From Micromonospora qiuiae (GTDB taxonomy: Bacteria; Actinomycetota; Actinomycetes; Mycobacteriales; Micromonosporaceae): DNA of 64,000 nt. The position numbers and the translations under genes were made by a program. Of the stretch, positions 31,944-41,334 are shown one piece after another. Location of the stretch: positions 1 through 64,000 of the forward strand of contig NZ_BOPC01000044.1 in assembly GCF_016863555.1 (NCBI RefSeq), read 5' to 3'. The notes below the pieces were generated by a model. The model saw only the letters and a list, made by a program, of their open reading frames with translations, did not search any database and was not told the DNA's origin. Each line of letters starts with the position of its first letter. The stretch's first letter is position 1.

Positions 31944-34508
31944 GTGGGCGGTCCGAAGGCACGGACGTTTCGTGCCGCCGCGCTGCACCGCCGAGCCACC
32001 GCGACGGCGGCGGCAGCGGCCTCGGTCCTCGATGACATCCGCCCTGCCCCCGCCGACCAGCGTCGCCAGTACGCACTGGCCGAACGGCTGTGCACCGCAG
32101 CTGCAATTCTGGCGCCCGGCTGGGCCGGCACTGCCCTGGACGTCCTCGACCCGATCACCCGGGCGGGGGAAGGCCCACCGTCCTTCGTCCGGATCGGCGC
32201 CGCCGCACCGCTGGACGACGCCCGCTTCCCCGCCCTGGTGCCGCTGCTTGGTACCGGTCACCTGGCGGTGGACACCGACGCGCATGATCCGCGGGTCGCC
32301 GGACTGCTCCGGGCCGTACTGCTGCGGCTGCTGGCAGCGACCCCCGCGGGGGCCCTGTTGGTCCGGGTGGTGGACGCGACTGGGGCGGCCCTGGCGCCGT
32401 TTGCGGCTCTCGGCGACGCCGGGGTGCTGTCTCCACCTGCCACCGATCCCGCAGGACTGCGTTCCGCGCTGGCCGAGGCGGAGCGGTGGGTGGCCCCGGG
32501 TTCGTCCGGCCCCCGCCGGCACGACCGGTTACTGCTGCTGATGATAGCCGCGCTGCCGGACCGGACCGAGCCGACCGAGCTGGCTCGGATCGAGGCGCTC
32601 GCCGAGCAGGGGCCGGCCGCCGGGCTGCACCTGATCCTCGCGGGCGGGCTGCCGGCCGACCGGTCACCGCTGCCCAGGGCCACGACGTTGGCGATGCGCA
32701 CCGGTTACGCGCTGCTGGGCGACCCGCCCGGCGCTCCCTTCGCCACCCCGGGCACCGGCGGCGGGTTGAACTCGCCGGTGTTCCTCGATCCGGATCCACC
32801 GCCCGAGTTGGTCGACGCGGTCTGCCGGCGAATCGCGGCGCAGGTCGAGGCCGGCAGCCGGCTGTCCCTGCCCGACCTTCTGCCGCCGATCGGGGAGGAT
32901 CTGTGGCAGGCGGACGCCGGCGACGGGCTGAGCACCACGATCGGCGACGCCGGTGGTCGGCCGGTATCGCTCGGCTTCAGCGAACTAGCCCCGCACTGGC
33001 TGGTCAGCGGCCGGTCACCGGCCTGTCGCGCCACCTTCCTGACCACGGCGATGCTCGGTCTCGCCGCCCGGTACGGCCCGGACGAACTGTCGCTGTATCT
33101 GATCGATCTCGGCGCGGGTGAGTCCTTCGCGGAGTTTCTGCAGACCGAGCGGGACCGGTCCTGGATCCCTCAGGTCCGGGCGGCGGCGATGGCCGCTGAC
33201 CGGGAGTACGTGCTCGACCTGTTCGATCAGTTGACCATCGAGGTCCACCGACGCGCGGAGGCATCCGACCGCGCCGGTGGGCAACGCTTCGCGGAGCTGA
33301 GGGCGCACCGCGGGCTGCCCCGGATCGTCTGCGTGGTGGACAACCTGCCGCTGCTTTTCGCCGAGCGGGACCGGCTGGCCGCCGACGTCGGCGCCCGGTT
33401 GGACGCGCTGGCGCGGGCCGGCCGGGCGTACGGTGTGCATCTGGTCCTGGCCGGCGACGGCGATCTGGGTCTGGGGGCCCGCGGCGACGGTGGGTACCGG
33501 GACTCGCTGCTCGGCCAGTTCCCGGTGCGGGTGGCGCTGCCGGGTGGCGGGGCAGTGTTGGAGCCGACCAACGACGCTGCGGCCGGCCTGCCGGTGGGCA
33601 GCGCGGTGGTGAACACCGCGGGCGGGCTGGGTGGCCCGCGGGGCGCGATCCGGGGCCACGAGCGGATGGTCCGCTTTCCCGATCCGCAGGACGCCCCGGA
33701 GACGGTCGAGCGGCTGCGGCAACGGCTCTGGGCGGCTCGCGCGAAGGGGTCCATGCCGCCGGTGGTCTTCGCCGGCTATGCCCGCCCGCTGCTGAACAAT
33801 GATCCGCGCTACCGGGAAGCGCTCGCCGGACGGTCGTTGGCCCCGGCCGCGCTGCTCGGGCGGGCCGTGGATGTCGCGCGGAGCACCGTGGCCGTGCCGC
33901 TCGGACCAGCCGCGGGGCGGAACCTCGCCGTCCTCGGTCCACGCCCGGAGGGGACCCGGCTGTTGGCGATGGCCGCCCGAAGCACCGCAGCGCACCATCC
34001 GCCGGGCACGGCGCGGTTCCTGATCGCCGCGCCGGACGCCGAGACGCGTGCGTTGGCCGACGATCTGGCGGCAGAGCTGGCCGAACGACATCCGGTGGAG
34101 ACGGTCGAGCTGGCCGGGTTGCTTGCCGGCCTGGAGACCGGTGAGCCGGCCTACCTGGTGGTGTTCGGGCTGGATGTGGCGTCGCCGGAGCAGCTGCCGC
34201 CCTCGCGGCTGCGAGCGCTGTTGTACGAGGGACCCCCGGTCGGGCAGCACGTGCTCGGCTGGTGGCGTACGGTGCCGTCGTTCGCGGCGCTGGTGGGGCC
34301 GGAGGAGACCGTCGACAAGCTGACCGCCGTGGCGGTGGCGGGCGTACCAGGCGCCCAGCTCACGCCGGTGTTCGGTCGGGCCGTGGAGTGGCGGCCCCGC
34401 CCCGACCGGATGGTGCTCTGGGACGGCCCGGATGAACGCGGCGTCGTGCTGGTGCCGTACCACGTGCCCGAGGACGGAAACGGGGACGGGGACGGGGAAT
34501 CGGCATGA
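31944..34508 (+). CDS. FtsK/EccC-like protein with degenerate nucleotide-binding motifs
   Basis: An 854-residue protein that follows FtsK/SpoIIIE-fold architecture, comparable with the EccC encoded at 45275. Where EccC has GATGSGKSELL, this protein has VSGRSPACRATFL (about residues 353-365), with no P-loop lysine. Where EccC has LLLICDEF it has RIVCVVDNLPLLF, and DFKGG is replaced by DLGAG. A second domain also lacks a P-loop (VLGPRPEGTRLLAM, about 662-675). It is therefore probably a pseudo-ATPase, perhaps a substrate-receptor or coupling-protein relative. Start GTG 31944 follows GGAGGAGG. Its stop overlaps the next gene (ATGA). Confidence 0.72.
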   Translation: MGGPKARTFRAAALHRRATATAAAAASVLDDIRPAPADQRRQYALAERLCTAAAILAPGWAGTALDVLDPITRAGEGPPSFVRIGAAAPLDDARFPALVPLLGTGHLAVDTDAHDPRVAGLLRAVLLRLLAATPAGALLVRVVDATGAALAPFAALGDAGVLSPPATDPAGLRSALAEAERWVAPGSSGPRRHDRLLLLMIAALPDRTEPTELARIEALAEQGPAAGLHLILAGGLPADRSPLPRATTLAMRTGYALLGDPPGAPFATPGTGGGLNSPVFLDPDPPPELVDAVCRRIAAQVEAGSRLSLPDLLPPIGEDLWQADAGDGLSTTIGDAGGRPVSLGFSELAPHWLVSGRSPACRATFLTTAMLGLAARYGPDELSLYLIDLGAGESFAEFLQTERDRSWIPQVRAAAMAADREYVLDLFDQLTIEVHRRAEASDRAGGQRFAELRAHRGLPRIVCVVDNLPLLFAERDRLAADVGARLDALARAGRAYGVHLVLAGDGDLGLGARGDGGYRDSLLGQFPVRVALPGGGAVLEPTNDAAAGLPVGSAVVNTAGGLGGPRGAIRGHERMVRFPDPQDAPETVERLRQRLWAARAKGSMPPVVFAGYARPLLNNDPRYREALAGRSLAPAALLGRAVDVARSTVAVPLGPAAGRNLAVLGPRPEGTRLLAMAARSTAAHHPPGTARFLIAAPDAETRALADDLAAELAERHPVETVELAGLLAGLETGEPAYLVVFGLDVASPEQLPPSRLRALLYEGPPVGQHVLGWWRTVPSFAALVGPEETVDKLTAVAVAGVPGAQLTPVFGRAVEWRPRPDRMVLWDGPDERGVVLVPYHVPEDGNGDGDGESA

Positions 34509-35197
34509 CGCAAAGCCAGCCTCAGAGCGCCGGCGGCGTGCCGATCCAGGCCGAGAACCCGGTGGCGACCGCGTGGGCCGACTATCTGGCCGCGGCGCGC
34601 CAGCTTGACCGGGTACGCCGGGACGCGGCGACCGCCGCGAGCGAGCAGGCCCGTACGGTGCAGGCCGCCCGGGAGGAGTTGGCCGCCGTACGCACCCGAT
34701 TGGCGTCGCAGGAGGCCCGGCTGCGTGAGCTGGGTGTTTCCCCGATCTCGCTGGCACCGACGCCACCGGAGCTGACCGAGGCGACCAGGTCGATGTCGGG
34801 TGGCCCATCGGCCGTGCTGGCGGCGCTGCGGGATGCTCGACGGTGGACGCAGGGCGCCGACGACACGCTCGCCGCTCGCGGTCTGCCCCGGGTGGCACAT
34901 TGGCCGCCGCGGGCGCGCAATCTGCTGGTGTACGGGCCGCTGGGGCTGCTCGTTCCGCTGTTCCTAATGGCGGTGCACGTGTTCGCCGGCACCGACCCGG
35001 TCAGGGTCCTGGCGCTGGTGGTGGGGCTGCCGGCACCGGCGGTCGCATTCGGCGTGGGCTGGCTCGCGGTCGGGCGCCTGTTCCCGGCCCAGCTCGGGGA
35101 CCGGGTGGACCGAACTCCCCGGTTCGGCGCGCTGGTCTGCCTGATCCCGGCGGTGGTGGCCACCACCGGGATCGTCCTGGCCATGCTCGCCGCGTGA
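34505..35197 (+). CDS. Coiled-coil membrane protein coupled to the FtsK-like gene
   Basis: A 230-residue protein. Residues about 20-80 form an alanine-rich coiled coil (ARQLDRVRRDAATAASEQAR, REELAAVRTRLASQEARL). Three C-terminal hydrophobic helices follow (LLVYGPLGLLVPLFLMAVHV, VLALVVGLPAPAVAFGVGWL, LVCLIPAVVATTGIVLAML). ATG 34505 overlaps the FtsK-like stop, so the two proteins are probably partners, with this one anchoring a complex at the membrane. No family is recognised. It converges with folE, leaving an 84-base gap. Confidence 0.62.
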   Translation: MTQSQPQSAGGVPIQAENPVATAWADYLAAARQLDRVRRDAATAASEQARTVQAAREELAAVRTRLASQEARLRELGVSPISLAPTPPELTEATRSMSGGPSAVLAALRDARRWTQGADDTLAARGLPRVAHWPPRARNLLVYGPLGLLVPLFLMAVHVFAGTDPVRVLALVVGLPAPAVAFGVGWLAVGRLFPAQLGDRVDRTPRFGALVCLIPAVVATTGIVLAMLAA

Positions 35198-35281
35198 GTC
35201 GCGGCCGCCTCACGGGCGCCCTGGATGGCGCCAGCCTCGACCAGGACCCACCTCGCCGCCCCGGCCTGTCGCCGGTCTCGC

Positions 35282-35887
35282 TCAGCGGGGGATGATCAGC
35301 GCCATCGCCTCGGCGCGGGACTTGGCGTCCTGTTGCAGGCTGCCCCGGACCGCCGAAGTGATCGTCTTGGCGCCCGACTTCTGGATGCCGCGCATGGCCA
35401 TGCACATGTGCTCGCACTCCAGTACGACCACCACGCCGCGTGGCGTCAGCCGATCCATCAGCAGGTCGGCGATCTGGGCGGTGAGCCGCTCCTGCACCTG
35501 CGGGCGACGGGCGAAGACCTCGACCAGTCGGGCCAGCTTGGACAGGCCGGTGATCCGTCCGTCGGAACCGGGGATGTAACCGATGTGGGCGCTGCCCCGG
35601 AACGGCAGGAGGTGGTGCTCGCAGAGGCTCATCACATCGATGTCCCGGACCAGCACCAGTTCCTCGTGGTTGGCCTCGAAGGTGGTGGTGAGTACGGTGC
35701 CCGGGTCGACCCGAAGGCCGGCGAAGAGTTCGGCGTACGCCCGGGCGACCCGGGCCGGGGTCTGCTGGAGGCCGTCGCGGTCCGGGTCCTCCCCGACCGC
35801 GATCAGGATCTCGCGGACCGCCCTCTCGATTCGCGTGAGGTCCATGGTCTCCTCGACCGGTCGCCCGGTGAGCCGGCCGTTGACCAA
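35282..35887 (-). CDS. folE: GTP cyclohydrolase I
   Basis: A tunnelling-fold enzyme of about 201 residues that converts GTP to dihydroneopterin triphosphate, the first step of folate synthesis. Signatures are DIDVMSLCEHHLLPFRGSAH with zinc ligands Cys and His, GYIPGSDGRITGLSKLARLV, and ECEHMCMAMRGIQKSGAKT with the third ligand Cys. The start is uncertain. TTG 35887 gives the usual length, ATG 35845 gives a shorter form, and the frame stays open upstream to the end of ftsH without an ATG or GTG. It follows ftsH as in mycobacteria but is cut off from folP by the inserted cluster. Confidence 0.92.
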   Translation of the reverse strand: MVNGRLTGRPVEETMDLTRIERAVREILIAVGEDPDRDGLQQTPARVARAYAELFAGLRVDPGTVLTTTFEANHEELVLVRDIDVMSLCEHHLLPFRGSAHIGYIPGSDGRITGLSKLARLVEVFARRPQVQERLTAQIADLLMDRLTPRGVVVVLECEHMCMAMRGIQKSGAKTITSAVRGSLQQDAKSRAEAMALIIPR

Positions 35888-35979
35888 CCGGGCAGCGATG
35901 TAGTCAAGGCCGTCGTCCGGCTCGGTCGATGAGGCGGCCAGCCTCCGCTGGGAACGGCTGGCCGCCGGGTCGTTGGTGC

Positions 35980-37995
<2,016 letters not shown>

Positions 37996-38316
37996 GCTGT
38001 TGTCGAGCGCCGCGACGCCCGCATCCTCCTGATCGACGTCCTGACCGACTGTGGGTGTCGCCGCCGGGGCGGCTGCCGGAGCCGCCGTGCGGGCCGGCCC
38101 TGACCCCGAGGCACGAATCTGCCGCGCCACGGTCATTCGACGGTACACCGTGTGGCACGGGTGTGAGCTGACGAGCCCAGCAGTTACGCGTACGGCGAAC
38201 CGGGAATCGACCGGCGTGGCCGGAAGCGCATCTCCCCACCACCGTGACCCACGGTAGCCCGGTCCGCTGAGAGCTAGCTGAACGCCGACCGATGCCGGTA
38301 GCCAGGCCGCGGCAGG
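37996..38316. other. Intergenic region between hpt and ftsH
   Basis: These 321 bases should hold the ftsH promoter and leader. The part from 37996 to 38148 is open in the ftsH frame and would encode an Ala/Pro-rich extension if a start at 38148 were used. The rest shows no gene, and I could not pick out a convincing promoter pair or operator. Confidence 0.5.
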
Positions 38317-38892
38317 TCACGAGCGGGCGTAGACCTCCGGTTTGAGCACGCCGACGTACGGCAGTTCGCGGTAGCGCTCGCCGAAGTCGAGGCCGTAACC
38401 GACGACGAACTCGGTGGGGATGTCGAAACCGACGTACTTGACCGGCACGTGCACCTTGACCGCGTCCGGCTTGCGGAACAGCGCGACCACCTCGACACTC
38501 GCCGCCGACCGGGATTCCAGATAGCGAAGCAGCCAGGAGAGGGTCAGCCCGGTGTCGACGATGTCCTCCACCACCACGACGTGCCGCCCGGCGATGTCCC
38601 GGTCGAGGTCCTTGAGGATGCGCACCACTCCCGAGGAGGTGGTGCCCTGCCCGTACGACGAGATGGCCATGAAGTCCAACTCGGCGGGCGGCCCCTGCCG
38701 CCCGAGCGCCCGGGCGAAGTCGGCCATGAACATGACCGCCCCCTTGAGCACACAGACGAGCAGCAGCCCGTCGGTGACGTGGGCGTGGTCCGCGGAGACC
38801 TGCTTGGCCAGTTCCGCGATCTTCTCGCGGATCTGCGCCTCGGAAATGATCACGTGGTCGATGTCGGCGTCGTACCAGGAGCCGTCAGCCAT
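38317..38892 (-). CDS. hpt: Hypoxanthine phosphoribosyltransferase
   Basis: A 191-residue purine-salvage enzyme that makes IMP or GMP from hypoxanthine or guanine and PRPP. The PRPP-binding loop is VVVVEDIVDTGLTLSWLL (about residues 103-120), preceded by LDFMAISSYGQGTTSSG, the flexible catalytic loop. Base-binding residues are near VKYVGFDIPTEFVVGYGLDF. Start ATG 38892 (MADGSWYDAD) is chosen because the frame further upstream is Arg-rich and unlike the family. It lies downstream of tilS, as in mycobacteria. Confidence 0.94.
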   Translation of the reverse strand: MADGSWYDADIDHVIISEAQIREKIAELAKQVSADHAHVTDGLLLVCVLKGAVMFMADFARALGRQGPPAELDFMAISSYGQGTTSSGVVRILKDLDRDIAGRHVVVVEDIVDTGLTLSWLLRYLESRSAASVEVVALFRKPDAVKVHVPVKYVGFDIPTEFVVGYGLDFGERYRELPYVGVLKPEVYARS

Positions 38893-38940
38893 GACCCTAG
38901 CCTGCCGTACGCCCTGGGTGAGCCGTCGCCGGGGCCGCCT

Positions 38941-38979
38941 CTTTGCCGGGCGACCCCGGGACGGACCCTTCCGGCAAAG
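38941..38979 (-). terminator. Stem-loop between tilS and hpt
   Basis: CTTTGCCGG (38941-38949) and CCGGCAAAG (38971-38979) form a perfect 9-bp stem with a 21-base loop in the 284-base gap between tilS and hpt, 48 bases before the hpt start. On the minus strand it could end tilS transcription or act as a leader hairpin for hpt. On that strand the 3' arm ends AAAG with no T-run. Confidence 0.4.
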
Positions 38980-39176
38980 CGGACCGATCATCTCAGCATG
39001 GGCGAGATCGCCATCGACAGCCGGCCTCGGATGGCTTCCGGTCGGCCGAGTCGCGACTGTCGGCGGTCAGCCCCGCAGCCGAGGCGAGGGCAAGGAACAG
39101 GAGGAAGAGCAGAACGAACAGACGCCGCCGCCCTACGCCACCACTTCACCCGGCGGGTCGGTGCCAGCCCGCACGC

Positions 39177-40205
39177 CTATCGCCGCACGTTCCGCGACCG
39201 CGCCCCGGTCGGTTGATCCGGGGCCGCCGACAGCAGCCGGCCGGCGCTGCGGAACACCCGCAGCCCACCGGGCAGGTATGCCGGCCCCTGCCCCCGCCAG
39301 GCGGTGACCAGCGTGTCGAGCGCGGTGAGGTGGCGGTGGGACAGCGCGGCCGGAGCTGCGCCCAACTCGTGGGCCCAGGCTCGCAGCACCCGGGAACGGA
39401 CCGCCGGAGCCAGGTCGGCGAGGACCTTGACCACCAGCCCACCCTCGGGATGCCGAGCCTCGATCAGCGCCTCGACGGCCAGTCCGTCCAGTACGAGGTT
39501 GTCCGCCGCGACCAGCCGGGCGGTGCGGGCCAGATTGTCCAGCACTCCCGGCCCGAGCGTCCGGACCAGCAGGGGCAACACGTCGTTCCGGATCCGTGAC
39601 CGGGCGTACGCGGGGTCGCTGTTGTGCGGGTCCTCCCACGGCGTCAGCCCCAACGCCGCGCACGCCGCGCGAGTCTGCGCACGGTCGATCTCCAGCAGCG
39701 GCCGGAGCAGCGGCACCCCGTTCAGGTCACGGCGGCTGGGCATCCCGGCCAGCCCGCGCGGGCCGGCACCTCGGGCCAGTGCGAGCAGCACGGTCTCGGC
39801 CTGGTCGTCCCGGGTGTGCCCGGTGAGCAGGCCCGCTACGCCGTGCCGCCCGGCCACCTCGGCCAGCGCCTGGTAGCGGGCATCGCGGGCCGCCGCCTCG
39901 GGACCGCCCGGCCGGCCGGTGACGTCGACCCGAACCACCTCCACGGGCGCGAGACCGGCCTGTTCGGCCCACCGCGCCACCGCTTCGGCCCGCTGGGCCG
40001 ACCCGGTCTGCAGCCCGTGATCGACGGTCACCAGGCCAGCGGCGCGGCCCACCCGTGGCGCGACGAACGCGGTGGCTGCGGCCAGGGCGAGCGAGTCGGC
40101 CCCGCCGGAGCAGGCGACCAGCACCGACCCGTACGTCGGCAGAACGGCCAGCGCGCGACGGACCGCGAGCCGGATCGCGGCGACCGGCGGGGCGAGCGGG
40201 GCCAC
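39177..40205 (-). CDS. tilS: tRNA(Ile)-lysidine synthetase
   Basis: A 342-residue N-type ATP pyrophosphatase that modifies the wobble cytidine of tRNA-Ile(CAU) to lysidine. The PP-loop is ACSGGADSLALAAA (near residues 30-43), and HTRDDQAETVLLALARGAG and RPLLEIDRAQTRAACAALG are conserved. The C-terminal domain is shorter than in E. coli, as is usual in actinobacteria. Start GTG 40205 is chosen, 10 bases after the metalloprotease stop; a longer frame to 40280 would overlap that gene. It heads tilS-hpt-ftsH as in mycobacteria. Confidence 0.93.
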   Translation of the reverse strand: MAPLAPPVAAIRLAVRRALAVLPTYGSVLVACSGGADSLALAAATAFVAPRVGRAAGLVTVDHGLQTGSAQRAEAVARWAEQAGLAPVEVVRVDVTGRPGGPEAAARDARYQALAEVAGRHGVAGLLTGHTRDDQAETVLLALARGAGPRGLAGMPSRRDLNGVPLLRPLLEIDRAQTRAACAALGLTPWEDPHNSDPAYARSRIRNDVLPLLVRTLGPGVLDNLARTARLVAADNLVLDGLAVEALIEARHPEGGLVVKVLADLAPAVRSRVLRAWAHELGAAPAALSHRHLTALDTLVTAWRGQGPAYLPGGLRVFRSAGRLLSAAPDQPTGARSRNVRR

Positions 40206-40215
40206 GGGTGGCTGC

Positions 40216-41283
40216 TCAGCCCGCGTCCGGCACCGGGCCGACCGGCCCGTGCACCCGGGCCACCCAGGCGTCCGGTTCACTGAGCTCGGACAGCCGGGGC
40301 AGGGTCAACGGTGACTCGAAGACCCGGTTGAAACCGGCCATGCCGACTCGGTCGACCACCGCGTGCACGAACTTGCGCCCCTCCGCGTACTGCCGCATCT
40401 TGACGTCGATGCCGATCAGCCGCCGGACCGCCTTCTCCACCGGGTTGCCGGCCTCCCGGCGCCGGTTGAACCCGGCCCGGATCCGTTCCACGCTTGGGAT
40501 CACCTGCGGGCCGACGCCGTCCATCACGAACTCGGCGTGCCCCTCCAGCAGGGTCATCAGCGCGGTCAACCGGTCCAGCACCGCCCGCTGCCCCGGTGTC
40601 TGCACGATGTCCAGCACGCTGGCCCGGCTCTGCGGGTTGCGGACCGCGTCGGCGAGGGTGCCCATGCCCCGGCGCAGCCGGTCCAGCAGATGCTCGCCGC
40701 CCTGCGCGGCGTCCACGAAGGCCTGCACCTCGCCGAGGAAGTACGCCCGCATCCACGGCACAGCGGTGAACTGCGTCCGGTGGGTCACCTCGTGCAGGCA
40801 CACCCAGAGCCGGAAGTCGCGCGGGTCGGCGCCCAGCTTGCGCTCCACCTCGACGATGTTCGGCGCGACGAGCAGCAGTTGCCCCGGATCGGCGGAGAAG
40901 ACTTCGTACTGGCCGAGCACCCGCCCGGAGAGGTACGCCAGCACAGTGCCCGCCTGCATCCCCGTGACCCGGGAGCCGACCGCCTCGGTCAACGCGCCGG
41001 GCTGCTTGTTCTCAGTGAGCCGGCCGACCAGGGGGGTGATCACCTCACGCAGGCCGGCGACGTTGGTGGCGGCCCAGTCCCGCCGGTCGACCACCCGCAC
41101 CGGCGGATGCGCCACCTGCGATGTCAGCCCGGTGTATGTGGCGACGTGCCCGGCCGCCTCGTCGGTCAGCCGGCGCAGGTCGGCGACCACCTCGGTGGCC
41201 TCCGCGTACGACACCCGGGGGCCCGACTTGCCCAGTGCCCCCGCGGTCGCGACGGCCAGATCCCAGTCCACGAACTGCGCCAT
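40216..41283 (-). CDS. Zinc-dependent metalloprotease family protein (DUF2342 type)
   Basis: A 355-residue protein of the actinobacterial family once annotated as coenzyme F420 biosynthesis-associated. The zinc motif HEVTH lies near residues 160-164 (WVCLHEVTHRTQFTAVPW), with a downstream Glu in LEGHAEFVMDGVG. Other conserved segments are MAQFVDWDLAV and RVLGQYEVFSADPGQLLLV. It sits between dacB and tilS, the same position as in mycobacteria. Start ATG 41283 is preferred over GTG 41292. The substrate is unknown. Confidence 0.88.
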   Translation of the reverse strand: MAQFVDWDLAVATAGALGKSGPRVSYAEATEVVADLRRLTDEAAGHVATYTGLTSQVAHPPVRVVDRRDWAATNVAGLREVITPLVGRLTENKQPGALTEAVGSRVTGMQAGTVLAYLSGRVLGQYEVFSADPGQLLLVAPNIVEVERKLGADPRDFRLWVCLHEVTHRTQFTAVPWMRAYFLGEVQAFVDAAQGGEHLLDRLRRGMGTLADAVRNPQSRASVLDIVQTPGQRAVLDRLTALMTLLEGHAEFVMDGVGPQVIPSVERIRAGFNRRREAGNPVEKAVRRLIGIDVKMRQYAEGRKFVHAVVDRVGMAGFNRVFESPLTLPRLSELSEPDAWVARVHGPVGPVPDAG

Positions 41284-41334
41284 GCGACCCACGGTACCCG
41301 CGTCGGGACACCCTGCCCGGGTCCGCCGGTTCCC

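Noticed and set aside
33015..34898. 627-codon minus-strand frame opposite the FtsK-like gene
   Set aside because: It is antisense to a gene with good ribosome binding site and ATGA coupling. The product is compositionally biased and has no recognisable fold.
22800..35250. Direct-repeat attachment sites bounding the secretion-like cluster
   Set aside because: I compared the sequences near both ends and found no matching repeat of useful length, and there is no tRNA gene at either end.
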